Shown in pieces: positions 22,967 through 34,889 of a DNA stretch of 64,000 bases; the stretch's first letter is position 1; every line of letters starts with the position of its first letter. The translations under genes and the position numbers were made by a program. Under the pieces are notes generated by a model, which was not told where the DNA came from, searched no databases, and saw only the letters and a list, made by a program, of their open reading frames with translations. Origin of the DNA: Isoetes taiwanensis (lineage: Eukaryota > Streptophyta > Lycopodiopsida > Isoetales > Isoetaceae); contig JAJEKV010000048.1 in NCBI GenBank assembly GCA_021234155.1, positions 1,517,873-1,581,872 on the forward strand. The letters run 5' to 3'.

Positions 22967-24867
22967 GGTCACCGGCTATATCGGAATGTGCAACCAATGA
23001 GCATGCCCGCACAACATGGAAATAGGGAGCGCTTTTTGTGGAGGTCGAGCTATGGCACTATCTGGCAATTTTTGTGTTCGTCAGACTACTTACGACGCCA
23101 TCTGATTCAAGCTATGGCACGATATGGTGATGATGGATCTGGGGCACTGAGGAAGCCGTTGTTTTTGCCCTATTTTTGCCACTGCAATCCCCTATTTTTG
23201 CCCTTGCTTAACCCTTGTTTTTGCATCCAGATGGCAATTTGTTTCGGCTCCCCAAGGTATCTGGCTAGCTTTTGCATGCCATGCATGCTTGCATGGGTTT
23301 GCCAGAAGCAGATCCTGTAGCCTAAGCGCTTGCTCACTTGCAAGCTTAGAAAACAAGCTACTTAGTAATGCGGCCCCTTTTTTTGCTTTCTCAGGCTTCA
23401 AGGGTAGAGGCATGGTTTCTAGCGGCAGATCTTTTATTGTCTAAGTGCCAGGCAGATCTTCTTTATTTTACTTTGTAGTTCTTGTCAATTATTTTACTCC
23501 ATTTTGTTATGTCCCGATCACCATACCTGTTAGATGCGGAGAAAAATTAGTCGAATCTGCAAAAAAACACATAAAAAATCTATGGATTCTTGTGCTAATT
23601 TTTGTAAACTGCTGGGAGTTGTAATTGCTAGGAGCTTGAACTGTAAAACTGGGAGACTGAACTGTAAATTCGTGTTAATTTATGTATTACCGAGAGTAAG
23701 TTGTAAAATTTTAGTTGCTACGGAATTGTCATGCCCCTTTTCATTCCGCATTGTAGGGATATTGCACGTGGCAGCACGTATGAAGCCTCCGACGAAAATC
23801 CCGACCCCATTTTCCATGTTGTTTGCACGAAGGAAATATAGGCTCCACAAAGGGGCCTCGATTCCAAGATTGCACAAGTCAAATATCAAAGGAGAGTATT
23901 CGACTCACCTAATCCCATTCGCAACCAGAAAATTTCGTCAAAAGAAGGGGTATTCGGCCAATTGTTTCTTCTTTTTGGCATTCGGCCTGTCATTTCTTCT
24001 TCTGTGGGTATTCGACTTGTGAAATGCTCTTGAAAGCACTGCAGGTCGAATAAGCCCTCCAATTTTCAGAGCCAAATCCCACTCCACTTTATATTGAATT
24101 TGTTGCTGCTACTCTGGCGTTCCTGTGGGTATTGGCTTATCCTCAAAACATGTAGGTCGAATACGCTCCTGCCTTATTTCATAAGCCGAATACCAACCTC
24201 TGATTCCAGTTCGTCCATCTATATGGCTGCATTTCCCGCCGGATCATACTCTGGGACGATTTTTGCTCGCTGATCATGGACAATGCTTGCTGGATACTGA
24301 TTCGTACTGGAATGGAGATATGTTTGCTCTTATTAGATAGTCCATTTGATGATCTGATGCAGTAAATTATTTATTCTTTGAAATCTAGGCTCCAACCGGA
24401 TTATCCAGGAATGCACCAAATTTTTGATTTGGTGCTATCAATCAGTGATCAGGTATGTTGCTTCTATCTTTTTCTTTCAAATGCAGAGTTTTTGCACTTA
24501 AAAAATGTTATAAAGCAACATGGCCATGACTTTCCAATTCATTCTTATTTCATGCCATGACTTCCTCTAGCAGATCAATCTAGGTTCAGGCCAGCGTAAT
24601 TTCGTTTTAACAGGCGTGCAATCAAAATCGACAGGTTAGTGCGTAGTTTCTAATGAGCAGGTTACAATTTCTCATGCATACATGAACTTCCTGGTGACTT
24701 CCTCTTCCATCGACTTTTAAGTGTTTCTAGCAGAAACTTTTTATTATGCAAGGGTTTTTAAGATGACGCTATGGTTTGAGAAAGATTGTTGAAACTTCTG
24801 TGTAATGGCAAATTCATTGAATTGAAAAAGAAGGCACTGTATCATTCCTAAAGCATGTTTGTCTTCC
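22967..24867. other. Spacer with TATTCGAC-type repeats and no clear gene
   Basis: A 162-codon frame at 23,534-24,022 has no domain features and overlaps repeat sequence. Between about 23,870 and 24,180, GTATTCGACTTG-like words occur in both orientations, related to the cluster at 41,917-42,290. A short TTTTTGCCC repeat lies near 23,160-23,225. Confidence 0.5.
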
Positions 24868-27800
24868 TTTACTATACCATTCCTAAGCTCTTTCCTCTAT
24901 GATTTAATTTGATGCAGAAATTAATGTACGCAAGAACCATTGCCAAATAAGGCAAATCTATAGGGGAAAGCAGATCTAGAAAGATGAACTATTTTTTAGA
25001 CTAATTAATCTATTGACCTATCAATCGCCTACTGATGTAGTTCCACTATATACAAAGAAATGCCCTATCAATAATCTACTAATAACTTCCATTTAATAAC
25101 TTCCAACTACTCTTCCTGTCTATATTTCTGATATGAACTTGAGAGCCACATTTAACAATCTTTCGAACATAAGGATGCAATAGCCTTTCCTTCGTATTTG
25201 CCCTGAACTATGTCCTCCAATTACATGGGTCTGGCATTTGATAGTATCACACAGCTATATGTTTGGGGGGGGAGGGGGGGGGCAAATTGAATATAAGTTG
25301 TATCCATTATGCACATTGCAAGGACGCCATCAATAACTGTGACTAATGTCAGGTCTCTGGTTATTATGTGAATAAAAAAGCAGCGATGATTCTTGCAGAT
25401 GTTAAGTTTGAATTCTCACTGGACGTCCATAGACACATGGCGCTATTTGGATACCAAACTAAGCCGCCGCAAGGTTTATAGTGTGGATTATTTTGTTGCT
25501 GAATCTAAAGTTATGAGTTGAGGATGCATAGAGCTAGTTGCTTGCAAAATGATATGAATATGGTGTTATATCCTAAAAGGGAACTTTGTTTTGTATCGAT
25601 AACCACAACATATGAATATTTGATCTAATGAATTTTTGTTCATCTTTTGGCATTAAGACATGGCAGATCAGGAGGCACAAGGGGATATGTATGCTGAGGT
25701 GGAGCACGAGCTAGCCTTGGGCATGGTCTTGAGCACGTGAGTGATAACTTAGTGTGTTTCTTTTTTTTTTATGCTCTTTTTTTCTGAGTACATGACTTTT
25801 TGAGAGTCTATGCTGGACATTATCATATATAGGATTTTAGGTACGATTTTGTAGGGGTAATTATAGGTCACTTACCGCTAGGTGTTAATGATAGGGAGGT
25901 TGCCTCGTCTCGGTGAGTTGATGTCCATGTCATCGCCATAGTAGATGTTGCTAGATGTAGGGTCCATACGCAGCGTCGTTGGTGGTGCATGGCTCCCGGC
26001 CGCACCCATTTAGCGACTTCGACTACCGACTTGGTTAGGGTTGACGATTCAGTGCAAGTGGACACCATGATATGCGCCATGCTAGTGAGGGCCTAGAGTG
26101 GCCATAAGGGGCAGTTAATAGGCCACGTGCACGCAGTCGAGGAGGACAGAGGCACGTTGTGCTAGAGACCGAGCCCCATGAGCAGAGCGAGAGATCCAGC
26201 AATTTTGCTCGTTTGGCGGAGACACGCAGGCATCGAGACGCGTCAAAATGAGCTCGCTATCGTGCTAAGATACATTGACGAAAGAATCGCAGCCTTTGTA
26301 GTGCGATTTAGGGTTCTCTCATGCACACTTTCACCCGTAGTAAGGGGAGGCTCTTTGATCCAGAATGATATAGGTGCCATAGATGGAAAGCTCCACGCTG
26401 ACGAGGAATTGTGATGATAGATGCATTAGGAAGAGTTATAGATGGGGTTATATGTTCAGAATGCATACAATACATCATGTCGAAGAAGATGGAGAAACTC
26501 CTGCAATGATTTATGTATCTGAGAATCATACAAAGCATGATCCATTCTCTGAGATAGAAGATTGGCCAATGCCTATCCACTCGGAAGTTTTGAATGTAGC
26601 TCGTGGAGTGTTACAAGAGTCAGTAGATTCCCAAATTGCCTAGGGTATAGTAAATGAAAGAGGCAATGATATCAGGATGCAATCCAATCTTGTCGACAAA
26701 GTCCAATATCGTTTTCACATGTCAAGGAAGGATATTTAGCGACTAACCTACTAGTTAAAGATTGTTGGTAAGTGCAATTCAATTTTTGAGTTTATAGTTT
26801 AATACGTTAAAATTAATCATGAGTATGTCCCTATTTATAGGTGGAAGGTTAGGTACTGTTAGGAATACTGTCGAGGATGGGATGGATGATTGGAAGCATC
26901 TCGGAAAGGTCATATATCATCAGCCATACAACACATCTAGTCCTGACCCGAATAGGCGTCCCTGGATATGTGTGATTCAGATTTATGCAATGCTTCAAGC
27001 AAATGATTAGATATAGTGGTAATGGCAAGCTTAGGCGATGGACTCAACATTTAAAACTTACATGTATAATTGCCCTCTTGTATGCAGCTATTGTTCCTGT
27101 AGTAGGTGGTATAGGTCATCCTGTCTTCTATGTGCTCTACACAAAATCACCTCCAGGTGCTAAATATGAGCATCTAGCTTTGCGTATTGCCTTGCTATTG
27201 ACCTTTCAAAGGATGGGAAATGTTAGACCAAAATCTATCACCCGACCTCGCTGGAGTCAAGCATGTAGTCATTGCAGAGGTGATCGTGAGGGATGCCCAC
27301 TGTCATAACAACCATGGTGAACAGGTTGCATGTCACATTTTAGCATGTTTGTTTTCATGCTAAACGTGCATGGTTACGCACCTTGATCCCCAAGATTGCC
27401 AGAGTATATAAAAAAGGGATGTGTTCCGTAGATTGAGCAAGATGATGAGGGCATTCTCCGTGGTTGAGTACAATGGGCTATTGCATAACTTTTATGGCAT
27501 GTATGGCAAAAATGAAGCAATCATCAGGTACTTGCTAATTGATCTTCTTGAATGAATATGCATTACGTATACTAATACAAGCACATGAAGTATTATCATC
27601 TAGTTACTTGGAGCATGGTTGGGTAACTGGCACAATACGGGATGGCAAGTGGCAAAGGTTCGGGCGACTATTTGAACACACGAATGTAGATACGACAAAT
27701 CATGTTGAGTCGCATTGGTAGGTCTTGAAAGTCCATGTTCTAGATTGAATGACCAATATTCGTATGTATACTTTGTTATCACATATAATGGGCCACCCTT

Positions 27801-28428
27801 ATGGTCATAGCCCAGCTTCAGGCTCTCTTCTCGAGCACTGCTTTGAGAGAATGTCTCTTGGTAAGATTAATCTATTTCGACCCTGTCGCTTCATATGTAG
27901 TCATACTCACATTGGTTGTTTATATTTTGTAGCTGAGTTTGGTAGATACAGCCCACTGCATATAAAAAATGCTCTGTTGCTGCCCAAAGGTTACTAAAAA
28001 TATATGGGGAGGATTCTGCAACCATGGTTTTGGAGGATAGAGGACTCATGACCCTATCAATGGCTAGTGAAACCTATACTGGAATAAGGTATACTCAACA
28101 AATGATGTCCCATTACTGTGACTGCCCCTCATTTCATATTACATGCAAGCATTTAATTGGTAGAGTTCAATTTCTTGGCCAAAATTATCCAGACCTCCTT
28201 GATGTCCTTCAACTAGGTCGTGAAGTTCATGTCTATCCAATCGCAACACCTCTTGCTCCAATAGTAGATGGAGTAGTTTATGCTCGACTGATCACTGAAT
28301 GGTTAACAACGCTCGAAGTGGAATCCATACATCGAAATGAAGAGCTGCAAGTTGTTAATTCCACTATTCATTCTGATTATAAGGAGGAGATTGAGAAACT
28401 TAGAAGACAAATGTGCTACTTTCGAGAT
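24868..28428 (+). mobile_element. Mutator-like segment, copy 1
   Basis: This 3,561-bp stretch recurs at 37,916-41,461 in the same orientation with high identity. It contains a non-coding front part and a broken Mutator-like transposase. It stops abruptly at 28,428 where a Helitron-like tail begins. A G-rich run at 25,265-25,282 is absent from copy 3. No terminal inverted repeats of the Mutator type are visible. Confidence 0.85.
26380..28428 (+). pseudogene. Mutator-like transposase remnant, copy 1 (3' end lost)
   Basis: Fragments in several frames include VARGVLQESVDSQIA (26,600), GGIGHPVFYVLYTKSPPGAKYEHL (read in pieces at 27,110-27,180) and a C-terminal frame from 28,024. That frame has CDCPSFHITCKH near 28,120, the C-x-C-x6-C-x-H signature of a SWIM zinc finger found in Mutator-like transposases. 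Stops and shifts are frequent; the catalytic MDSTFKT seen in copy 3 is disrupted here. The last frame runs out of the transposase at 28,428 into unrelated sequence. Confidence 0.75.
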
Positions 28429-28870
28429 ATTGGTAGTAAACGTGTGCCCGGCGTTGCCGGGCTAATGTTTTGGCATGTGTGTTTACTTGGGCGTTAAGGT
28501 TCATATGTGCAACTTCCGTCAATAGCACATCTTGATATTCGCAGGAATAGACATTATTTGCTTTTGTAATTATTTTTGTTATTGAGATTATCTAATGACA
28601 GTATCATCAATGTATTAACTTTGCATTTATAGATTCCAGTAGAGAAAGCAATGCTTTTTAGAGAATATGGGGGGGCACTTGATTTACCTCTAAACACGAA
28701 AGCGTGGAAAGACAGATCCAAAACTTATGCTCAAAATGTCACCCAATGCCACCCTTAGAAGTAGTTAAGTACATCATCAAAAAATAGGTACAGAAATGCA
28801 AAACACAAATCATTGACGTACTTTAATTCATGATGGAACTCTAAATATACATCTCCACATGATGCACATC
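28429..28870 (-). mobile_element. Helitron-like 3' tail, left edge of the interval (minus strand)
   Basis: The hairpin GCCCGGC-GTT-GCCGGGC lies at 28,446-28,462. Read on the minus strand it is followed by ACACGTTTACTA and then flanking DNA, the position where Helitrons carry a hairpin before a CTRR end; here the last base is off consensus. The next 400 bp is an imperfect inverted copy of 37,530-37,915. Confidence 0.55.
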
Positions 28871-29164
28871 ACCAAGGGCCTAATGTTGTACTTTTTTTTA
28901 TGCTCTCGTAATATCCTCACTTCTCCTACAGATAACATCTTAGCCGAGGTAAAACTGAAATGCATGTGTGAGTCATTGATTTGAACTCCTCACGATGTCT
29001 CACGACTATCAAGCACGTGAGACAACCCATCCCGAAGGTAGGCTCGTATATGGAATCAGATATTGCTGCAAGACGAAACGATTTGTAGATCCAATATGCA
29101 CTCCATTACATATTCCAACGCATGTGAGTTCTTTTGCTACAAAAATGCCATCGACATTGATGAC

Positions 29165-29200
29165 GAAGTAAACGTGCATCAGGCGTTGCCGCGCTTGATA
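29165..29200 (-). repeat. Decayed Helitron-like hairpin end
   Basis: On the minus strand, GCGCGGCAACGCC is followed by GCACGTTTACTT, matching the tail at 37,894-37,919 (GCACACGTTTACTA). It is likely an older copy of the same end family. A related hairpin, GGCCGGCATTGCCGCGC, lies at 29,724-29,740. Confidence 0.45.
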
Positions 29201-30299
29201 AAATTGTGTATCGTGTTATGATAGCATCATAGCAATGCGAGACATTCGTAAATATGACAATACCTTTGGTATTACTTGTATATGTACATTTCACTTATTA
29301 TCTGTGTGGGAGTCTTAGCAAATGTTCCTAGTAGTAAAGTTTGTACGGCTATGTGCACCTACTATTTGGCATTTATTGCTACATATTGTATTTTTGTCCT
29401 ATAGATCAATTGGTCTCTGAGCACGTTAAAAACCAATTCAATCCAATTCTCAAGGCTCTACATGAAATAGGATAAATCATCTCTAAAGTAAACAAAAAGT
29501 TAAATGGCTTAACAAAGAGTTGTATGGTATGGCATAGGTGAAAATCAATATCAAAGTATGAGGGAGTTATATTTTGAGGACGCACTCATAATGTCATTGG
29601 AAAGTAGTGTATATTGTTAACACCCAACATTTTGATATATAGTTCTGTGAGTCTATACCAAATCTATAATTACTTGCAGATATGATGTCCTGCTTTGTTG
29701 CGCATTTTATGATGTTCTATAATGGCCGGCATTGCCGCGCATAAGTAGAGGTTGTGTGTTTTTAAGGGCCTGCAAATTTGATTAAATTGTTGTCTCTTCT
29801 GGATTCATCCCCATTTATGTTCAGATCTAATAACACTGAGGGCATCTAATAGATGCACTCCTCTGGCCTTAAATAACATTTTTCTAGGATGTTCATCTTG
29901 CAGACCGTGACAATTTAGGTTTATCCTTTTGGGGGTAAGGGCTACATTTTCCTACTCAATGTTTTACAAAGTCATTATACTTTTGCAACGTAATTAGTCA
30001 AACTTCTATGCCATGAGCCCAACATAAGACATTGTTCTTGGATTCTCATCTTCTTGATGGTGGTGGTTTTATTTCTTAAGGGATGGACATTTATCATACA
30101 ACACATGTAACATGTTTGGTGGAAATACCTTATATGCACCAAACATGATGCTGCATATAATGAACCCATATCCCCATAGTAATCATATTCCAATGACATT
30201 GTAATCCGAAAGCAAATGAATGACTATCAATTATTTGATGGGATCTGCAAATCGAAAATGTAAGCAAGAGCAAAGAAAATAAATGAGTCATGAGGCGCT

Positions 30300-33200
30300 G
30301 AAAATACTTTTAAGTAAATAGAAATGACTAACCTTGTGCATGATGTAAGACAGGATTCGCAATTCTTTGGGCAATCAAGAGATGATTCAACACAGCTTAT
30401 AGACTCTGCTATGGGCAGTTAGACTAATGTCTTTCTTTTCCACCTAATTTGCTCTTTGCAAGACAGAATCAAGTGAATGTAGACCTAAATAAGTAGCTTG
30501 CAAAACTTCCCTTACGCGGAAACATTTATGCATGCAACTCGGCGGATCGGTTATGATGCAATACAAAAGAAGCATGTGACAACCTGCAGTCAAAATTCAA
30601 AGCCCAATTAACAGTTACTCGCTGAACAAAAATCCTACATATGAAAGCTTTCACAGTTTTAATAACAGATTCTAGATACATGCTAGGCCATTTCCAGCTT
30701 TTAGACCTACCGGATCCATCCATAGAGATATTTAATGTACGTATATACGCACATTCAATTTGAAGAGGGCAATACTTTGACATAGTACTTGAACCGATGT
30801 TAGCAATAATATGACATAAAAGAGAAAAAAATGCTATCACCAAAGGACATCCTATGGGGCACCTACTATAAGATATCAAGGGAATGAAAGAAAAAGAGAA
30901 ATAGGATCATCAGAACAGACCATGAATTTTAATAAGTAGATAGCAAAAGCTCACCTGATGCGACTCAAAGGACATAATGCACAAACTGCAACTGGTAGGT
31001 GGGAAGATAGAGCAAGGGTTCGAAAAATGATATAAGAGACCATTTCAAAGAGGAAGCCAGATAGGGCATGGATTAACCCTATCAAAAATCACCTGCACAG
31101 AGAATGCATATAAAGAAGGAAAATCAATACAGAACTTGCAGCCTTTGCACGTTTAATACAGAACTCAATAAAAGAAGCTTTAGACTTCGGCGTTTCTGGA
31201 GTATAAGACAAAAACTGAAATAGAGAAAATGCTGCTTGATGCAGCCCGACCTCGGTATATCGTCCATGAAGAGCATTAGAATTTGGCAGACTCATCCATG
31301 AAGAAACCTTGAGCTCAACGCAATTACCTGACACAACCAGCTGAGCATCCAAAGCTCTTCCTGGAGAAAGCCTGCACAAAAGAATGCCCATACATAACCA
31401 TAGAAGATAAGCTATGAGAGAAAGCATAAACCAATGCCTCGGGAAGGCAGACATTGGCTATTCTAAAGATGGGAAGCCCAAGATTTACACTTTTGCATAT
31501 CAGCGAAGATTTTCCCACTCAGATTGGATTCATGCTTACTGCTTTAACACAAAGCACCTCTAAAAGACATGTAATTTATCATACAGCTGTCTAAGTAATA
31601 AAATGGAAAACATCCTTGAAATGCAAGTCAGAATTCAAATAAAGAACCCTAAATCCATCTAATATTACTAAGTTCAGAAACTTCGGATGTGCAACTTAAA
31701 ATACATCAAAATGCTTCAAGCATATAGGAATGCTCCTCGTGCCCTTGAGGATTAGAACAAACCATATATAGCTCGAAATGTCCATGTCGTATCCTTGTGT
31801 AGCTTCACATCCAAAATGACCTGAAAATCCGACTTCTTTAAATCATTGTATTACACCTGCACATACATAAAAAGACACAATGATTTAGCAATGGCCTTGG
31901 GAGCTGAAAGAAGAAGAATCAAGAATGCCAGTTCCTTTTCTATGGCGGCAGATAAGATCCAAGTTTTCCGAAACTTTCTCATCTAGAGCCATAGGCAACA
32001 TTATCGTAAGCTGAGGTCCACTCCTTCAGCCATCGCTAAGTCTGCTGAATGCTCTCACTATTGGGCTTTTGTTTCTAATCAAGCATACCTTATGAGAAAA
32101 GCTACCAATTCAGAAAGGAAAACAAAAATAAAATCTTACTCAGAGGGAGAGATTCAGAAGCTTGCCCCTATATTTAACCTCATAAGCTTAGCAAACACAA
32201 TGGTAGAGGTAGTTCCTGGTTTGAGAGTAGCGTAGTAAATTCCACATTACCAAAATAATGATGGTTGCTGGGGCTAACACAAATATGTGGTGACACTCTC
32301 ATCCTTGGGTAGGATTTCGCAAGCAGATCTGAGGAGGTGCCTCCTCAACATCACGTTAAAAACTGTTATAATGTTATAATAGAGTCTCTAAGTCCTCGCC
32401 AGTGAAATTAATCATGAGCATCAACGCAAAGCAATCAAAATAAAATGGGAAAGCATGAAGCAGCACTTACAGAGAGGCGCTGCACCTGCGAAGCCAAATA
32501 GGAGAAAATTAATTGCTCCAAGCTCCATGGCTCCACTGTTGTGCCCTGCGATTTAGAATTTAGATCTAAAGACCAAAGCAAGTATTTATAAAAAGGTTAC
32601 AGAATCAAATTTACCTGATGCAACCAGTAGCCAGAAAGCTTTCCCTGCACGAAGCCTGCACCAAAAGAACATCCAATACATAAGCATAGAAGCATTGCCT
32701 TGGGAATAATTCATAGGTCTTCACTTCAAGCCAGAGGCACAGAGCACAGACATGAAGGTTTCTAGAAGCTAAAAATTACAGAGAAGTAGAGGAAAACCTT
32801 TCCGGATTAAAGGGGCGGAAACGGAAGGCAACCAACTAATTTCTTTGTGGAGATAACAGGAAAGGCTTGTATCTCGATTTTTTTCTTCTTCTGATATTTT
32901 CTGCAACGAAGTCTCCATGCAACTACGTTTGAGAATACACTTGCCTGCCTGATGCAGTTTCGGTTTGAAAAATGGGCTTGCCTGCTGCAGTTTCCTGTTA
33001 GTTCTCGCCATGTTAAATTGTCCTGCTTGCCGTTAGCTGCCCTATCTGCTCCAATATTATTTCCCTAAGCTCTTTTCCAGGAGTTACTAATGTCTCCAAG
33101 CTCAGGCTCTGGCCTCAAGTCTCAGCTCCAAGCTCTGCCGGATAATCGAGACCACTAACTGTTAAAGTATGTTAAAAATCTCGAGCAAAAACCGTTCTAG

Positions 33201-33545
33201 GATTCATGGATTTACCTTGTTGCTTCATGACTCTAACGGCTCCAGCCTCATGCTCTATCCTCAAATCTCGGCTCCAAGCTCTGCCTTGATACCTTGACTT
33301 CTAACTACTCCAAGCTCCAGCTCCAAGCTCAAGCGCCAGGCTCCAAAATATGAGCTCCATCTGCTCCAGCTATGGCACCCGAGAAAAAAAAAATGTCTGG
33401 CGATGGATAATAGCTCAAAAGACTTGTTCCTGCCATTTGCTCTAAGATTTAGACTCCACCAAAAAAATGACGAAAGGCGGAGGAGAATCCTCTGCCATAT
33501 CCTCTCGGTTGCCGTAACAGTAAAACCACCGCCCCCACCGCCCAC
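30300..33545 (-). other. Exon-like, gene-fragment-like sequence (minus strand)
   Basis: Several segments end in CAG followed by GTAA/GTGA on the minus strand, as at splice donors (about 30,953, 31,327 and 32,614). Two of them share GCAGGCTT..GCTTT..TGGTTG. A 121-codon frame (31,089-31,454) has no recognised domain. Around 33,090-33,370 the words GCTCCAAGCTC recur as a degenerate low-complexity repeat. It could be parts of a captured host gene or a decayed resident gene; I cannot name it. Confidence 0.35.
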
Positions 33546-33576
33546 AGTGGAGGGAAAAATAATCAGTTAAGAATGG

Positions 33577-34866
33577 AAAAGAGCTAGTTGCTTGCAAAAT
33601 GATATGAATATGGTGTTATATCCTAAAAGGGAACTTTGTTTTGTATCGATAACCACAACATATGAATATTTGATCTAATGAATTTTTGTTCATCTTTTGG
33701 CATTAAGACATGGCAGATCAGGAGGCACAAGGGGATATGTATGCTGAGGTGGAGCACGAGCTAGCCTTGGGCATGGTCTTGAGCACGTGAGTGATAACTT
33801 AGTGTGTTTCTTTTTTTTTTATGCTCTTTTTTTCTGAGTACATGACTTTTTGAGAGTCTATGCTGGACATTATCATATATAGGATTTTAGATACGATTTT
33901 GTAGGGGTAATTATAGGTCACTTACCGCTAGGTGTTAATGATAGGGAGGTTGCCTCGTACTGGTGAGTTGATGTCCATGTCATCGCCATAGTAGATGTTG
34001 CTAGATGTAGGGTCCGCACGCAGCGTCGTTGGTGGTGCATGGCTCCTGGCTGCACCCATTTAGCGACTCGACTACCGACTTGGTTAGGGTTGACGCATTC
34101 AGGTGCAAGTGGACACCATGATATGCGTCATGCTAGTGAGGGCCTAGAGTGGCCATAAGGGGCAGTTAGTAGGCCACGTGCACCAGAGTCGAGGAGGACA
34201 GAGGCACGTTGTGCTAGAGACCGAGCCCGGTATGAGCAGAGGCGAGAGGATCCAGTGTACTTGCTCGTTTGGCCGAGACACAGTGTAGGCATCGAGACGT
34301 CAAATGAGCTGCTATCAGGCGAAGATACACACGAAAGAATCGCAGCTTTGCAGTGCGATTTAGGGTTCTCTCATGCACACTCAGTCCAGAGTAAGGGGAG
34401 GCTCTTTGATCTGTAATGATATAGGTGCCATAGATGGAAAGCTCCACGTTGACGAGGAATTCGTGATGATAGACAGATTAGGAAGAGTTATAGATGGGGT
34501 TATATGTTCAGAATGCATACAATACATCATGTCGAAGAAGATGGAGAAACTCCTGCAATGATTTATGTATCTGAGAATCATACAAAGCATGATCCATTCT
34601 CTGAGATAGAAGATTGGCCAATGCCTATCCACTCGGAAGTTTTGAATGTAGCTCGTGGAGTGTTACAAGAGTCAGCAGATTCCCAAATTGCCTAGGGTAT
34701 AGTAAATGAAAGAGGCAATGATATCAGGATGCAATCCAATCTTGTCGACAAAGTCCAATATCGTTTTCACATGTCAAGGAAGGATATTTAGCGACTGACC
34801 TACTAGTTAAAGATTGTTGGTAAGTGCAATTCAATTTTTGAGTTTATAGTTTAATACGTTAAAATT
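33577..34866 (+). mobile_element. Mutator-like segment, partial copy 2
   Basis: It matches 25,535-26,811 of copy 1, from AGAGCTAGTTGCTTGC to TTAAAATTA, then ends abruptly at a perfect palindrome. It holds only the upstream region and the N-terminal transposase pieces (for example VLQESADSQIA at 34,665). Several bases agree with copy 3 against copy 1 (GATACG at 33,890). Confidence 0.85.
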
Positions 34867-34867
34867 A

Positions 34868-34889
34868 TTCCGGCGGTGTAACGCCGGAA
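34868..34889. repeat. Perfect palindrome TTCCGGCG-n6-CGCCGGAA
   Basis: An 8-bp stem with a 6-base loop sits one base past the end of Mutator-like copy 2. TTTCCGGCGG recurs at about 34,920. It may be the edge of another element. Confidence 0.7.

Noticed and set aside
23534-24022. 162-codon frame that could be a small gene
   Set aside because: It shows no domain, has skewed composition and overlaps TATTCGAC-type repeats; there is no sign of constraint.
25263-25282. G-rich run as a functional G-quadruplex
   Set aside because: It is absent from copy 3 of the same segment and looks like a simple-sequence expansion or read error.
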